Positions 35,240 to 47,234 of a stretch of 64,000 bases of DNA are shown one piece after another. The notes under the pieces are model-generated. The model was not told the origin of the DNA and did no database searches. It worked only from the letters and a program-made list of their open reading frames with translations. Source of the stretch: Sphagnum compactum (Eukaryota > Bryophyta > Sphagnopsida > Sphagnales); NCBI GenBank assembly GCA_965153455.1, contig OZ234493.1, positions 20,698,213 to 20,762,212 of the forward strand. The letters run 5' to 3'. Every line of letters begins with the position of its first letter. Position 1 is the first letter of the stretch. A program made the translations under genes and the position numbers.

Positions 35240-35690
35240 TTTGACCTCAAACTCAAAGCTAATAAACCTTTGATAGTTAAACAATTGTTTGAATTAGTTG
35301 TAGCTTATATAGCCATAGATCATCATATGGTAGTCATTGAGGTTCAAATTGATAGAAACTTTGTAGGGGATGTTTTACTTGATGGAAATTTTGGAACAAA
35401 CATTATTACAAAGAAGTTGAAGGTGAATATAGAATTGCCTAAACCTCGACTTGCACCCTACAACCCACAAATGGCCAATCAAACAACCAGTAAGCCTTTA
35501 AGGTTAATTTGAGATGTATGAGTATTTATTCATGATATTCCATACAATGTCACTTTCATTGTTATGCATAATATTGTATTAGATTCTACCTATTCTATGT
35601 TATTAAGTAGACATGATTGGGGTAATAACATCCTAACTATCCAAGGGAATGGTACTATCAAAATATTAAATGTTATTAAATGTTTTAGTA
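35240..35690 (+). pseudogene. Ty3/gypsy aspartic protease remnant
   Basis: VEVQIDRNFVGDVLLDGNFG and TNIITKKL match the retropepsin-like VLLDGGSGVNII box, with the active Asp present but the following residue changed (DGN). After a stop at 35512 the domain continues in other frames: VFIHDIPYNVTFIVMHNIVL, DSTYSMLLSR and HDWGNNILTIQGNGT. Broken by one stop and one frameshift. Confidence 0.8.
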
Positions 35691-35849
35691 GTAAAACCAA
35701 AAGACCACAGGTTATTTTGTGTTATGATTTATAAGACTAAATTACATGTGAGGAAGAAAATATCATTGTGGTTATAAAGCCAAAATCGTTATCATTCAAT
35801 ACCATAGTCTTACCCGATGTTCCTTTTTTAGAAAGTAGTCATGAAATTA

Positions 35850-36500
35850 TGAATTATGCAAAAACGACTTATTGATATTGATAATATAATCTTGAAATGC
35901 TTAATTAACTACTCATTAATAAATTGGTGGTCCATATTTAACTCTAAAAAACATAACAACTTGCATGAAAGCCCCTTGATCAATGACAAAAAAATTGTTG
36001 TACCAACCTTCTTATGTTATTGATATTTGATAATGTCAAGAAAAATCATCAAAAAATCTTTCAACACTGTTAAAGACTTCACTTGTGAAAAGTAAAAAAT
36101 TCATATCCATTTTAATCACAACATTGAACTTACAAAAATCAACACAAATTTGTAACTTGTCATTTTTCTTTAAAACTACTATAATGGGTGACAACAATGC
36201 AGCTTTTTCCACATGTTCAACAAAATCTTGTGATTAACAATTTGTCAATATCTTGTTTTATAATAGCAGCATAGTTTAAATCCAACCCATATATGGCCTA
36301 ATGAGCCAATGGAATTGACATGTCAAGGTTTATGTGGTGTTAAATGATCTATGGTCGAATACCTTGCAAATATAGGTTTAAGCAAATATATCTTTTAAAT
36401 CTTGCAATATTAATGTAAATGTTTGAGATTGTTCAAGTTTCAATGCTAAATTGATCCTCATATATTATGGGTTCTCCAAAATTCCCAATTTGACTTTGAT
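35850..36500 (-). pseudogene. Ty3/gypsy reverse transcriptase remnant, opposite strand
   Basis: Minus strand, reading from about 36480 down: LKDIFA, NPNYAAIIKQDIDKLL-like words, VEHVEKAALLSPIIVVLKKN, DKLQICVDFCKFNVV (the RT fingers motif normally LRxCVDFRKLN), then FFVIDQGAFMQVVMFF and GPPIY (normally FxVMPFGLxNAPxTFQ). Lies tail to tail with the protease, so either an inversion or a second element. Confidence 0.78.
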
Positions 36501-37009
36501 CAACTATTCTTCTTTGATGAATGTTTAACTAACAATTTGTAATTGATATATTCATACTTTGGCCAATGTTTCATCAATTAACATTTTAGGGTAAAACATA
36601 AGCAATTACTCTATTAGTTTTGAAAGATTTCAAATTGTGCTATTAAACTATTGATTTAGTTTACAAGATTTTTTTCAATGATTTCATTATGTTTAACAAT
36701 GTAAATATTCAATAGGAAAAATGATGATTTTATTTTTTGAAGTGTCAAAAGTTTTACATTAATTTAAATATAAAAACTTACATTTTATGATTTTTTTTGG
36801 ATTAATTAATCTTGAGATTTATTATTTCAAAGGATGCTAAATTTCTTGATATGAGGAAAATGCAAATTATCATCAGCATTCTCATACCCTTTTATTTTTG
36901 CACAAATGCATCCATTAGTCCAAAAATGATGTGCAATTCATTAACCTATATCATTATGGGACCTTAAAAGTGAAATAAGTTCATCACAACTTAATCATTT
37001 CACCTTGCT
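36501..37009. other. Unassigned AT-rich retrotransposon debris
   Basis: No clear coding blocks. Confidence 0.4.
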
Positions 37010-38880
37010 TAAAGTTATGTTATTATAGGGTCACGGTGTAATCATCATGTTTCAATACTAGTTAAAATAATTTACTATAATAAATAAGTTTATTTTTAAA
37101 TTAAAAAAACCTTAGGTTATGCCCTAAATTATTATAAATTATTTTACCCTAGGTTATTTAAAATTATTCTACCATATTAAATATTTTAATTATATTTTAA
37201 TATTATATTCTAGGTTATTCTCAGCTATACCCTACATTATTTTAGATTATTTTAGGTCATTTTAAATTATTTACCCTAAGCTATACCTTAACATATGGTT
37301 AAATAATTTATAATACTCTAGGGTAAAATAATTAATAATAGTCCATGGAAAAATAACTTGGAATAGTTGAAATAAAATTTAAATAATAACTAGTTTAAGG
37401 TGGAGTAATTTAAAATAACAAAAAAAAGTTTAGGACCATGAATAACCTAGAATAGCAAAATGAACCTAAATACCATGGGGCGGATTAATTTAGAATGGTT
37501 TAAAAAAACTAAAATATAGTAATCTAAAATAACTTAAATTAGAATAACTAAGAACAATCAAGAATAACTTGGGGTACATTAATAAAAATAACCTAAGGTA
37601 TAATACATGATAATAACCTAGAATGAATTAACCTATAATAGTTGAAAATAACTTAACATATAATAATCTAAAATAATTTAGGGTGGAATAATTCATAATA
37701 GTTGAAAATAACTTAGGATAAAATCACTTAGAATATCATAAGGTAGAATAACTTATAATGGCCTAAAGTAAAATAACTTAGAATGACATAGGGAAAAATA
37801 ATTTATAATGACCCAAAATAGGTTAGGGTAAATAACCTATAATAACCTAAAGTGGAATAATTTATAATAGTTGGAAAGAACTTAAGTATAATAACTTATA
37901 ACAATGTAAGGTGGAATAACCTATATAATAATTAAAATATATAAGGTAAAATAATTTAAGATAACTTAAAATAATAAAAACCTAAGTATAATAGGTTAAA
38001 ATAACTAGAAATAACGTAGGGTATAATAACTTAAAACAATAATAAATAAGTTAAAGTACAACAACTTAAAATAACATATAACATTAATTTAAAAAACCTG
38101 ATTTTGTGACTTGTTTTATATGATTAATAGTGTCATTTGCAACTATTTTGGTTTCTAAAATAATAATTGCAAATGACATTTTTAGTCATAAAACAAGCCA
38201 CAAAATGAGGTTTTTTTACTACCATAGTAGACTAAAATAATAAAAAATAATTTAAAGTATAATAACCTATAATAACAAAAAAAAACCTTAGGACAAAATA
38301 ACTTAAAATAAATTTCAGAATAACCTAAAACAATATATGGCGAAATAATTTAAAATAACCAAGGATAACCTTGGGTTGAATAGTTTAGAATAACCAATAA
38401 TAGTGTGATGTGGTTGTTCACTTAAAATAACTTAAGGTGAAATAACCTATAATAACTTATGGTGAATTACCATAGAATAACATAGGGTGGAATAACCTAC
38501 AATATTTGAAAATAAACTATGGTGAAATAACCTATAATAACTAATAATAACTTAGAATACCCAAGGGTGATTAACTAATTGCTTAAAGTAGAATAGCCTA
38601 GAATAATAAATGCATAGTAACCTAATACTAGCTTAAAATTTGAGCATGTGGTAGCCTACATTACCTTAGGAATAATTTAAAGTAACCTACACTAATTTAA
38701 GAATAGCCTAGGACTAGCACAAAAACTTAGCCTATGGTAGCCCACACATAGACTTGGGTAGCCTAAAGTAGCCTACACTAATTTAAGAATAGCCTAAAAC
38801 TAGATTAAGAATTTAACTTGTGGTAGCTTACATTAGCCTAAGAATGGGCTAAGGTAACCTATTAGTATCTTAAGCTATGT
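37010..38880 (+). repeat. Degenerate AATAACCTA satellite
   Basis: Nearly 1.9 kb of loosely repeated 10-12 bp words: AATAACCTAGAATAAC, AAAATAACTTAGG(G/A)T, TAGGGTGGAATAACCTATAA. The first stretch (37010-37300) carries the complementary TTATTTTAGGTTATT form. Towards the right (38600-38880) it becomes GTAGCCTACA(C/T)TA. No ORF. Contains a fold-back element at 38090-38217. Confidence 0.85.
38090..38217. mobile_element. Fold-back MITE-like palindrome inside the satellite
   Basis: Arms AACCTGATTTTGTGACTTG...GTCATTTGCAA (38094-38142) and their complement TTGCAAATGAC...CAAGCCACAAAATGAGG (38166-38210) pair over about 50 bases with few mismatches. A clean break from the satellite words on both sides. 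Confidence 0.75.
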
Positions 38881-39929
38881 AGGTATGTAAAATGAGGTAA
38901 CACAGTAACATGGGTAGGAAATATACCTAGTAGTTTAGGAAAACAATGTGCATAATAATGTGTGGTCAAAAATCATATCACTTATTTGAATCATGGTCTA
39001 ATGGTTAATAATTTGGATAATAAGGGAGGGGAGGTGAAAGGTTTAAACATTCACACTTGCACCTTAAATTGGCGGGCTAATGAATTGGCTTAAGTTCCTA
39101 GCTTAGGTTAGGTGACCTACATAGCCTAGGTTAGGTGCCTAATTTAGTTTTGTGTTTTTAGGTGCTGGACATAATTATGAACTTGGTGGCTAGCCTAGTG
39201 AATTAACTATTAATGAATTTGATTAGTGAATCCATTTATTTGTAACAATCGATCCTATTCACTAGGGGGTTGGTCACTTTTGATATGATACATTTGTCCA
39301 ATTACACTCAAAATATAGTGAAAGACATAATGCATTTGGACACATATTGGTGTAGTACAAGTTTTCGATTTTATGGCACAATTATACTAATGTTTGATTT
39401 GAGATTATTTATTTATTATGAAATCAATAATCATGCAACATGAAACTATACAATCACAAAGCAAGAAACTTTAGCAATGGTTTATTCATTACATAAGTTT
39501 TGGTATTACTTGTTAAGTAACATATTTGTTTTTTTGTTGATCATATGGTTTATATATACTAGGTCAATAAACTACAAGTTTCGAATTGAATAGGCTAGTG
39601 GTTATTACTATTTTTCAAGTATGATTTCCAAATTAGGAAGATGATTTCATGTAATTAATGTTTGTCTAAATTGTTTAATGATGCAAAACTTGTCAAAGTA
39701 CTTAAAGAAAACAGTATATGCCAATTTGTTTTTGTTACAACATGACTAGTTGTAGAATGATTTTGATTATTTCAACCCATGTCAAAATGCCAGTTAATTA
39801 TTATGTAACACAACATCAAAACCTTACAATAAAAGCTAAGCCTTTTACCATTCAAAATGGTATATTGCATTGATTAGGCCAAGATAATAAATTTCATCTA
39901 CGATCCTTTGAAATATTGATAATAGTTCA
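38881..39929. other. Unassigned retrotransposon interior
   Basis: Position would fit decayed RT/RNase H of the same element, but I cannot identify it. Confidence 0.35.
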
Positions 39930-40985
39930 TTTCATACATGAATAGCAAAAGGTCATTTTTCTACAAACATTATTTATAAAATTTTAAATGCAAGATATTG
40001 GTGGTCAACTTTATATCAAGATAACATTCATGATTATTATAAAACTTATGATGCTTGTTAGCATATAAGAAACTTCTTTACTTAAAGATTAAGAAAGTTA
40101 ATCATTAGTCTTTTTAAAGAACCATTCATGAAATGGGGCATTGATTTTATGGGACCGATCAAATCTACATGTTGATTCATGGGCAATCAATACAATATTA
40201 TCACTATAAATAATGCCTCAAAATGGGTGGAAGCAAATGCTTTACAAATGAACATTATTGTAGTTACCACAAAATTTATGTATGAATTCATTTTTGTTTT
40301 ATTCAAATGTTCAATGATAATTGTTAATAATCAATTTAAATTTCAATAATGATTTTATTTGATATTTATCGATCATTTCTTAATGCATCATATGAATTTT
40401 CTTATATATTTCCTTTAAGGTAATGGTCAAATAGAATTTTCCAATAAAATGATTGATACATTATTAGTAAAATTAGTTAATGAAAAATTATTTGATAGAA
40501 ATGAAAATTGTTGATTGTTTTATTTTCTTATTATATATATTTTAAGGTTGCCATAGGGCAGACACCTTTCCAATTGGTCTATGTACGATATCCATTATTA
40601 CCTATTGAAAATATTTTATTAACACATATCTAAGTTAATATAAACTTATACCCTATTTGGATATTTATTAACCAAATTTGGAAAGGCTCCAAGAGAATTG
40701 ATTGGAAGCACATGAGATTCAAGCTGTGGATTAGTTGAATCAATTTTGTGGCTTAAATAATGTCATCCTAAAATACCATTCAATTTTGGAGATTATGTGT
40801 TATAGTTTCAAAGGCGGTTAAAACACATATCAAGAAGTTTAAGCACCAACGGTTTAGTTCATACCAAATTCAATATTGTTTACAAAAAAAATTATTTTAT
40901 TAGTCACAATGGATAAGTCTGATCTGAACTTGATTTTCATTAATGTTAACAAACAAAAACCATATTAGTATGTGAAACAAAGTAT
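39930..40985 (+). pseudogene. Ty3/gypsy integrase and C-terminal domain remnant
   Basis: In broken frames: RYWWSTLYQD and DYYKTYDAC (HHCC zinc region), EPFMKWGIDFMGPIKS (first catalytic Asp region), NASKWVEANAL, FMYEFI, GNGQIEFSNKMI (catalytic Glu region, normally GNGQAESTNK), TPFQLVY, and the pol tail KTHIKKFKH...YQIQYCL. Second catalytic Asp region (VSDQG) is degraded to IVNNQF. Same strand and expected order relative to gag and protease. Confidence 0.8.
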
Positions 40986-43900
40986 TAAACTAATTTAGGT
41001 ACCAAAATCTACATTTATGTGAATTTCATTTAACTTGTAAATCCATGGTTTTTTCTTGGAATTAACTTTGTTCATACTTCATTATTAGAATTTATAATCT
41101 CTATGAATTTCATTATACTTAAGATCCACAAATTTTTCATGTGGCTAATTTTGTCTATGTTATGTTACCAATAAATCAACCAATCAACTTATTATTTTCT
41201 CTGTTACCTTTTTGCAAAAATATCAAAATGATTATGTACTTTCATTATGACACATTAGCCCTAATTTGGTTAGTACTATTGTCATCATTAATTAACTACA
41301 TTCATCGTTATTCTCAAAAAAATAATTGTAATCATTTTTTATATTTTGTGTTTTTTTGTTGTTTTTGGATTAACATGAATGTAGAGTTTGAAACTTGAAA
41401 AATTATAGTGAAGAAGTTGAGAGGTTGTAAAAGAGAAAATACATCAATTTCAAACATGAGATGAACACGTGAGATGAACATGGCACATTCTATCACTTGT
41501 AATTTAACTATCAATTGAAGATGAAAATTCCAATACACCATCATGAACAAAACATGAAATTCACGTAGTGATTCAACATTTATAAAGTTTTCCATGACTT
41601 CTTAATTTATTGGAATTGTAATATTTAATTTTGATGATGAAGAGGTTAATCTATTTGTTGTAGATTTTGTTACAAAAACTTAGACATAAGAAAAAACAAT
41701 TCAACAATTATAAGATATTTCCAACCAATTACATGTTATTGATTATCCATCATAGGTCGAAATAGATGGTGTCGAGGCAAGATAAACAACCAATGGCACA
41801 ACTTACCACATCACAAGAAGATCGTTGGACTGTGGATATAAAGGAAATTTAAAAGATCATTTAGTAGATTACTATTAAACTTGTGGAATTTTGATGGGCC
41901 AAGACAATTGGCTATGAAGGATTTTTCTAAGTTCAATGGACTAATTTGAGAATTCCACTTTTTGAGGAATATTTCTAAACATGGATTCAACACAAAGATG
42001 GGCATATCCAAGTGTATGTCCAAGGGAAAAACATTGTCATCGACCATTAATTTTTTCATGAGATGCTTCAAGTATCAAATTGAAAAGTAGTTGATCCACT
42101 GACAATAAGCAAATCAATTACTTCAAATCTAGTTGGTAGCATCGTGGAGTTTGCATATGTGTATGTTAGCATTAAACAATAAACTATTTTTAAGATGTGA
42201 GAACTTTATTGATCAATTATATTTTTGCAAGTGGCGTACTAATGGGAGAAAATCACTTATTTCAACAACAAAAATTGTTGTAAGTTTCACGAACATAGAT
42301 CATGGTAATGCCAATAAACTAATGTTCCATTATGTTTACCCAATTTAGTGTGGAGATGGAGTAGCGGACTAAACTTTAAAAGAAAATTGATGTTTATAAT
42401 GCGTAGGAAACAAAGAATATTGGTTATGTTGTATGTAAGATAGTCATCGTTACTTTACTGTGCAAATGGTTTTTGTTGGTCACTGACATTGATAAACATA
42501 ATGATCAAGGTGTTTAGTAACCGTAATTTGATGAAAATTCAAGTATGGAGTTTGTACTTAATGAAAGTTCTAAAACTCATGACGATTCGTAAAAAGAAAT
42601 GGAAAAGGATGTGCAAGAAATTACAATGGAACATATCATTCAAAGAATGAGGTTTCTAGTTGTTGAATCTTTATTTACCGCGGCCTATCGCATAGATGTC
42701 ACCATTAGCTAAGAAAATATCAATGAATCAATTTGCTGTAATGCAATTTGATCAGCCTACCACCAAAACAATTATCCAAAGGTTCCACTTGAAGTGCCTA
42801 CTTGTAAATGTGCACATACTTGAATTGTGCCAAATATAATCACATTGATTGTATTTAAACCTACATTTACACAATTTCCATCACCAAATCTTGAACAATG
42901 ACTTCCATTTGTAAAAGTTATTGCAACTTTATAAATTGCTTTTGAGATTGCCAATTGGCAATAAGGAACTAATCATCCCAATTCCACAAGTTTCAATTCA
43001 TGTAATTAACCCTTACCTTTTGAATAATACAATTTTTTTGAAAATATAAAAGATTTTATTACTTTTGGAGCTTAGAGAACTATGAATTGACAAAAACTAT
43101 AAGAAGATTTCACAAACCTCATGGTAGAACACAATCAATTAACTAATCATAAAAAATAGATGCATTAAATGAGTTAGTTGATAAAAACATGCAAATTAAA
43201 AGTCTTGTACAAAGGAAAAAAGACCATGAAATTAAAGTAAAACATATTTCAAATTCAACAAAAGGATATGGAGTTCAAAAACTTGGGCAAAACCATGGTA
43301 AAGTAAACCAAAGAATTACCTTGCAGCATAAATGGAAAGTGGGATCAAGTAGGCCTTGGTATAACGAATTTAAATATATTATTTATTTAAATATTTAATT
43401 ATATGAAGTTCTTTGACTTTTTTATAATTACATTTAAAAACCACATATTTAAAATAGGTTTGTATATATTCATCAAAATCAAACAAATGTCACAACATGA
43501 AAAATAGATTAAAATTCAAGCACAAATAAATTAAGTATTGGATCTATTTTATTTTTAAATCAATAACATGCTAAATATACTAGTGGACTTTGACTTTTTT
43601 CACAATAGAATCAAAATATATTTAACATCTAATGTAAAAATAGGAATGAACACAATATTAACCTGTGAGTTTTGTTCCTACTTGTTACCTACTTTTATTG
43701 TACAAATTTTTTTCAAATTTTGTATTCAACTCATAAAAATTCAATGGAAGCATGAAGGCTTCCATAATGAGATTATAAAAAAAATTGGACCTACTTTCTT
43801 ATGTTTATGTTGAAAAAATTGCGATATTTAAAATTGGATTTAAACGAACATACTTTTTAGTCCACTTTACCATGCTTGCACCCACTTGCAAAAACTTTTT

Positions 43901-44545
43901 GATTGGTAATGCCAAAAAACTACTAAATCTTTATTAGTTATAGAAAAACGCTTCAAAGATTAATAAAAACAAATCATTGAGTTGCAACTCGAATGTGATA
44001 AATAGAATGACTAAAAGTAATAACTATAAATTGTGCCATCAAGAATTATAAGTGACAAGATGGAGTATGATGAATTATTCCTGAACCAAACATTATTGGA
44101 TGTTCATACTCAAGCATTGGCACAACAACTTTGAATACAACTTTGTATGGTGGGATAAAATACAAACCATTGTCGAAGAAATGCAATGAACAACCATACA
44201 TTTGTAAAATTGAATATTATGGAATTGCTTACATGGATCATGTTTACATTTCACTAAAATTTTCATCCAATGTTCTTACTTGGGAATGATCATTAATCTC
44301 AATATTGATGCAGAGCCTGATATCATCAAAGGAGGATCACAAAATTTTCAATCAATTGTTATTACAGATACATCCACTGCACCTATATATATTCAGATTG
44401 GATTTGGACTTGAGGTTAAATTCATGTTAACTACACCTCACCAATATGAAATCATTAATATTTTTATTCAACCCACAAAGTTCTAGATTATGGATTTGCT
44501 ATATCAGATTTTTGAAGATGAAACCCATATTTTAGGAGGGTTAAA
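40986..44545. other. Retrotransposon-derived debris, unassigned
   Basis: AT-rich with short open stretches on + (for example 42133-42348, 43189-43398, 44280-44486) that have coding-like composition but no motif I can name. They may be parts of a second LTR retrotransposon ending in the LTR at 44546. Confidence 0.4.
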
Positions 44546-45032
44546 TGTTAAGGGGTGGAATTTATCAATGTGAAATTGATAGTATACATAGTTGTAATGC
44601 AATTTATTGCATAGTTGTATAATTTACTCACTAATCATGTTGATTATATATGAATTAATATACTAGTCATATTTATTGGTTATTAGTTTTAGCAAATTTT
44701 TTTAAATAAATTTTGTAAAATTTTGGATACAAGAAGAAAATTAAGACATTCATGTGTTTCAACTTTTGAAATGAATTCAATTATGAAAAGATAGATTCAT
44801 TTTCAATTTTGAATTCTTACACATACATTTATGTTTTGTAGAATTGTAAAAGTTAAAAACTTAATATTTATTTTGATTTCAAATCAGAAAAAACATTCAT
44901 AGATTATTTTAAAAACTTTCATTATGTGTTCAAAATAAAGTTTAAAGATTTTGAAGAGAAAAATATTTAAATATTATATTTTTCATACATTTTTAATTCA
45001 TTAAAATGGGGAAAAGGGGTGTAAAAGATCCA
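44546..45032 (+). repeat. LTR with adjoining primer-binding-like site
   Basis: Begins TGTTAAGGGGTGG and ends GATCCA (TG...CA). A purine run AGGAGGG lies just before it, as a polypurine tract should before a 3' LTR. TGGTATTAGGAT (45036-45047) lies just after it and resembles the TGGTATCAGAGC primer-binding site for initiator tRNA-Met, as expected after a 5' LTR. Homologous to 27386-27830. Confidence 0.65.
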
Positions 45033-46639
45033 AAATGGTATTAGGATGATGGGACAATCATAAACATCTCATGAACAAGTCATGTACACAAATCAAACAA
45101 ATCAAGTGGTTATAAATGCAAATGGAATTAACTTTGGCTCATAAACTTGCTTTAGATTCACTACATTCACATGGTTCAAATTTGGGAGAAAATCACCACC
45201 TTCTTCCTTATAATATACTTCATGATTAGCATCACCATGCAAAATGGTCTTCACAAATTACACTTCTAAGGCTATGAATATGGTGATGGTTTTTGACGCA
45301 CTCCCAAGTTCCTTGATAGATTCAAATGTAAGTCTAAAGTGAAACATCGAAAGAATAAGGAGTCGAGGCACGCTATTTGGCTCATAACACTTCGGGGGTA
45401 GAGGGGCGTGCTGGAGCTCCGGGATGGGGACTAGGAAGAGTGACAAACATTCAATTATTCACACGGACCTACACAAACCAAACAACAAGTTGGTTAGTGC
45501 GAAGTTGCAACACTTTTGGTGCACGGACGAGTCACAGGCAAACACGAGACTCACAAGACTCACCACGGCCCGGACTTGGGGGAAATTACCGCCTTCCCCC
45601 TTATGGTATACTTTGTGCCTGGCCACGGGGTTAGCACCTAAATGTCATTTTGTTTCGGGGCTCCCAAGTGGGAGTCTCGAAATTCCCAAAATTGGGACTC
45701 CCATGACTTTGGAGGCCTATAACCTTGTGTGTAGACATCTAATTGAGGTGAGGTCTGAAGAAAAATTGTAGCCTTGTCCAGAGCTTTCCAACGGTATGTG
45801 GCATGCCATCTGCATGCAAGGAAGTCAGGGCGATTCTTGACTTTCAGTGGTTGGGAGTCAAATTGGCAATTTGACTTCCAACCCTTCTTTTGGCCATAAC
45901 TTATGTTTTAATTACCCAAATGGGTCATGCGAGCCCATTTTAGACATCTAAGTTCTAAGAGTTTTCCAATGATATAAGGAACTATTCAATCTAATGGGTT
46001 TTGAACCCAGCACACTCTCCCACACTCTCGGGAGCATGAAATGTGACTCCCGGGCTTCAACCTTGGCCCGTGCCTTCGCAAGCCCTTGCCTTGGTCGCAA
46101 GCCCAAGGCTAGGGTTGCGACAATTTTTATATTTAGGAATCATATTTTCTTTGGTTTCTCCCACATTTTTCTCAATGACAATATCAAATTTCACATTTGT
46201 TTCTTCATTAAAAATGATTAACATGCAACATTACATTGTTTTTCAATAATGTTTTAATGATGATTAACATGCTGTTCATTATCTCATTTTTCAACAATGT
46301 TTTGTGATGGAAACACAATCCAATTGAGATTTTGAAGCTTTTGTTTTTCGTTGCATGTTGATTTCTTGATTTTTCTAATGTTATTTTCAATGTTGGTAAC
46401 AAAACTAGTGTGAATTCTTTTTGTTTTTTTCAAATAATTTCATGGCCTATTATTACAAAATTCGATAATGTGAAATCTTATGTTGAGTTGTTCAATTGTA
46501 GTTGTTATGTTTTGTTTTGTGCTTTGAAACATTAAATTCATGAAGGGAAGAAGATTTTCAATTTGGTGTTGGAGGAAGGAAACACAATATGCCAACTCTT
46601 CTTTTCTTTTGTTCTTTAATGGGATGGTGATGATGGATT
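45033..46639. other. Retrotransposon leader-like DNA with internal duplication
   Basis: A motif of the form GGG(G/A)GAAA(A/T)(T/C)ACC(G/A)CCTTC followed by CTTAT(G/A)(G/A)TATACTT occurs at about 45186-45232 and again, GC-richer, at about 45578-45620. 45370-46130 is GC-rich for the area and contains no intact gene; its ORFs lack motifs. Confidence 0.45.
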
Positions 46640-47230
46640 TTTTCATGACCTAAAAGCTAAGTCTAATGGTTTGTCTTTAAAAGTGTGAATTAATAGCTAA
46701 AGTTGAAGTCTAGTGGGTTGTCTTGAAAGTGTGAATTCAAACCTAAAATTTAAGTCCGATGGTTTGTCTTGAAAATGTGAATCTAGACTTCTAAAATTAA
46801 GTCCAATGGTTCAAAGTGTGAATCATACCTAAAAAGCTAGATGCGAATTGTTTCTCTTGAGAATGTGAATCCATACCTAAAAAGTTTAGTCCAATGGTTT
46901 GTCCATAAAGTGTGAATCCAAACCCAAAGTTCAATTTAGTGGATCTAGACCTTCAAATTAAGCTCAATGTTTAGTTTGGAAGTGTGAATCCATACCTGAA
47001 AACCGAAAATCAAATGGTTTGTGTGTGAATTTGGACCAAAAATTTAGTCCAATGGGTTTTCCTAAAAGTGTGTATCCAGACATTCTGGCAAGTTAAGTGC
47101 AATGGTCTTGTGCTAAAAGTGTGAAACCAATTAGACTTTAGATGTGCAGTGCAATGGTTTGCGCTGAAAGTGTGAAACCAAAGTTTTTAGGTGTACATGT
47201 GTTGTTGATTGTTGTCCCAAAAGTGTGAAA
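46640..47230 (+). repeat. GTGTGAAT...CCTAAAA minisatellite, long array
   Basis: About a dozen degenerate units of 45-50 bp: TCCAATGGTTTGTCTT, GAAAGTGTGAATCC, A(A/G)ACCTAAAA(T/G)TTAA. Same family as 27110-27305. Ends a few bases before the composition shift at 47235. Confidence 0.8.
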
Positions 47231-47234
47231 GGGG

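Noticed and set aside
46640-47230. CRISPR-like array
   Set aside because: Repeats are degenerate, contiguous and without unique spacers, and the genome is eukaryotic.
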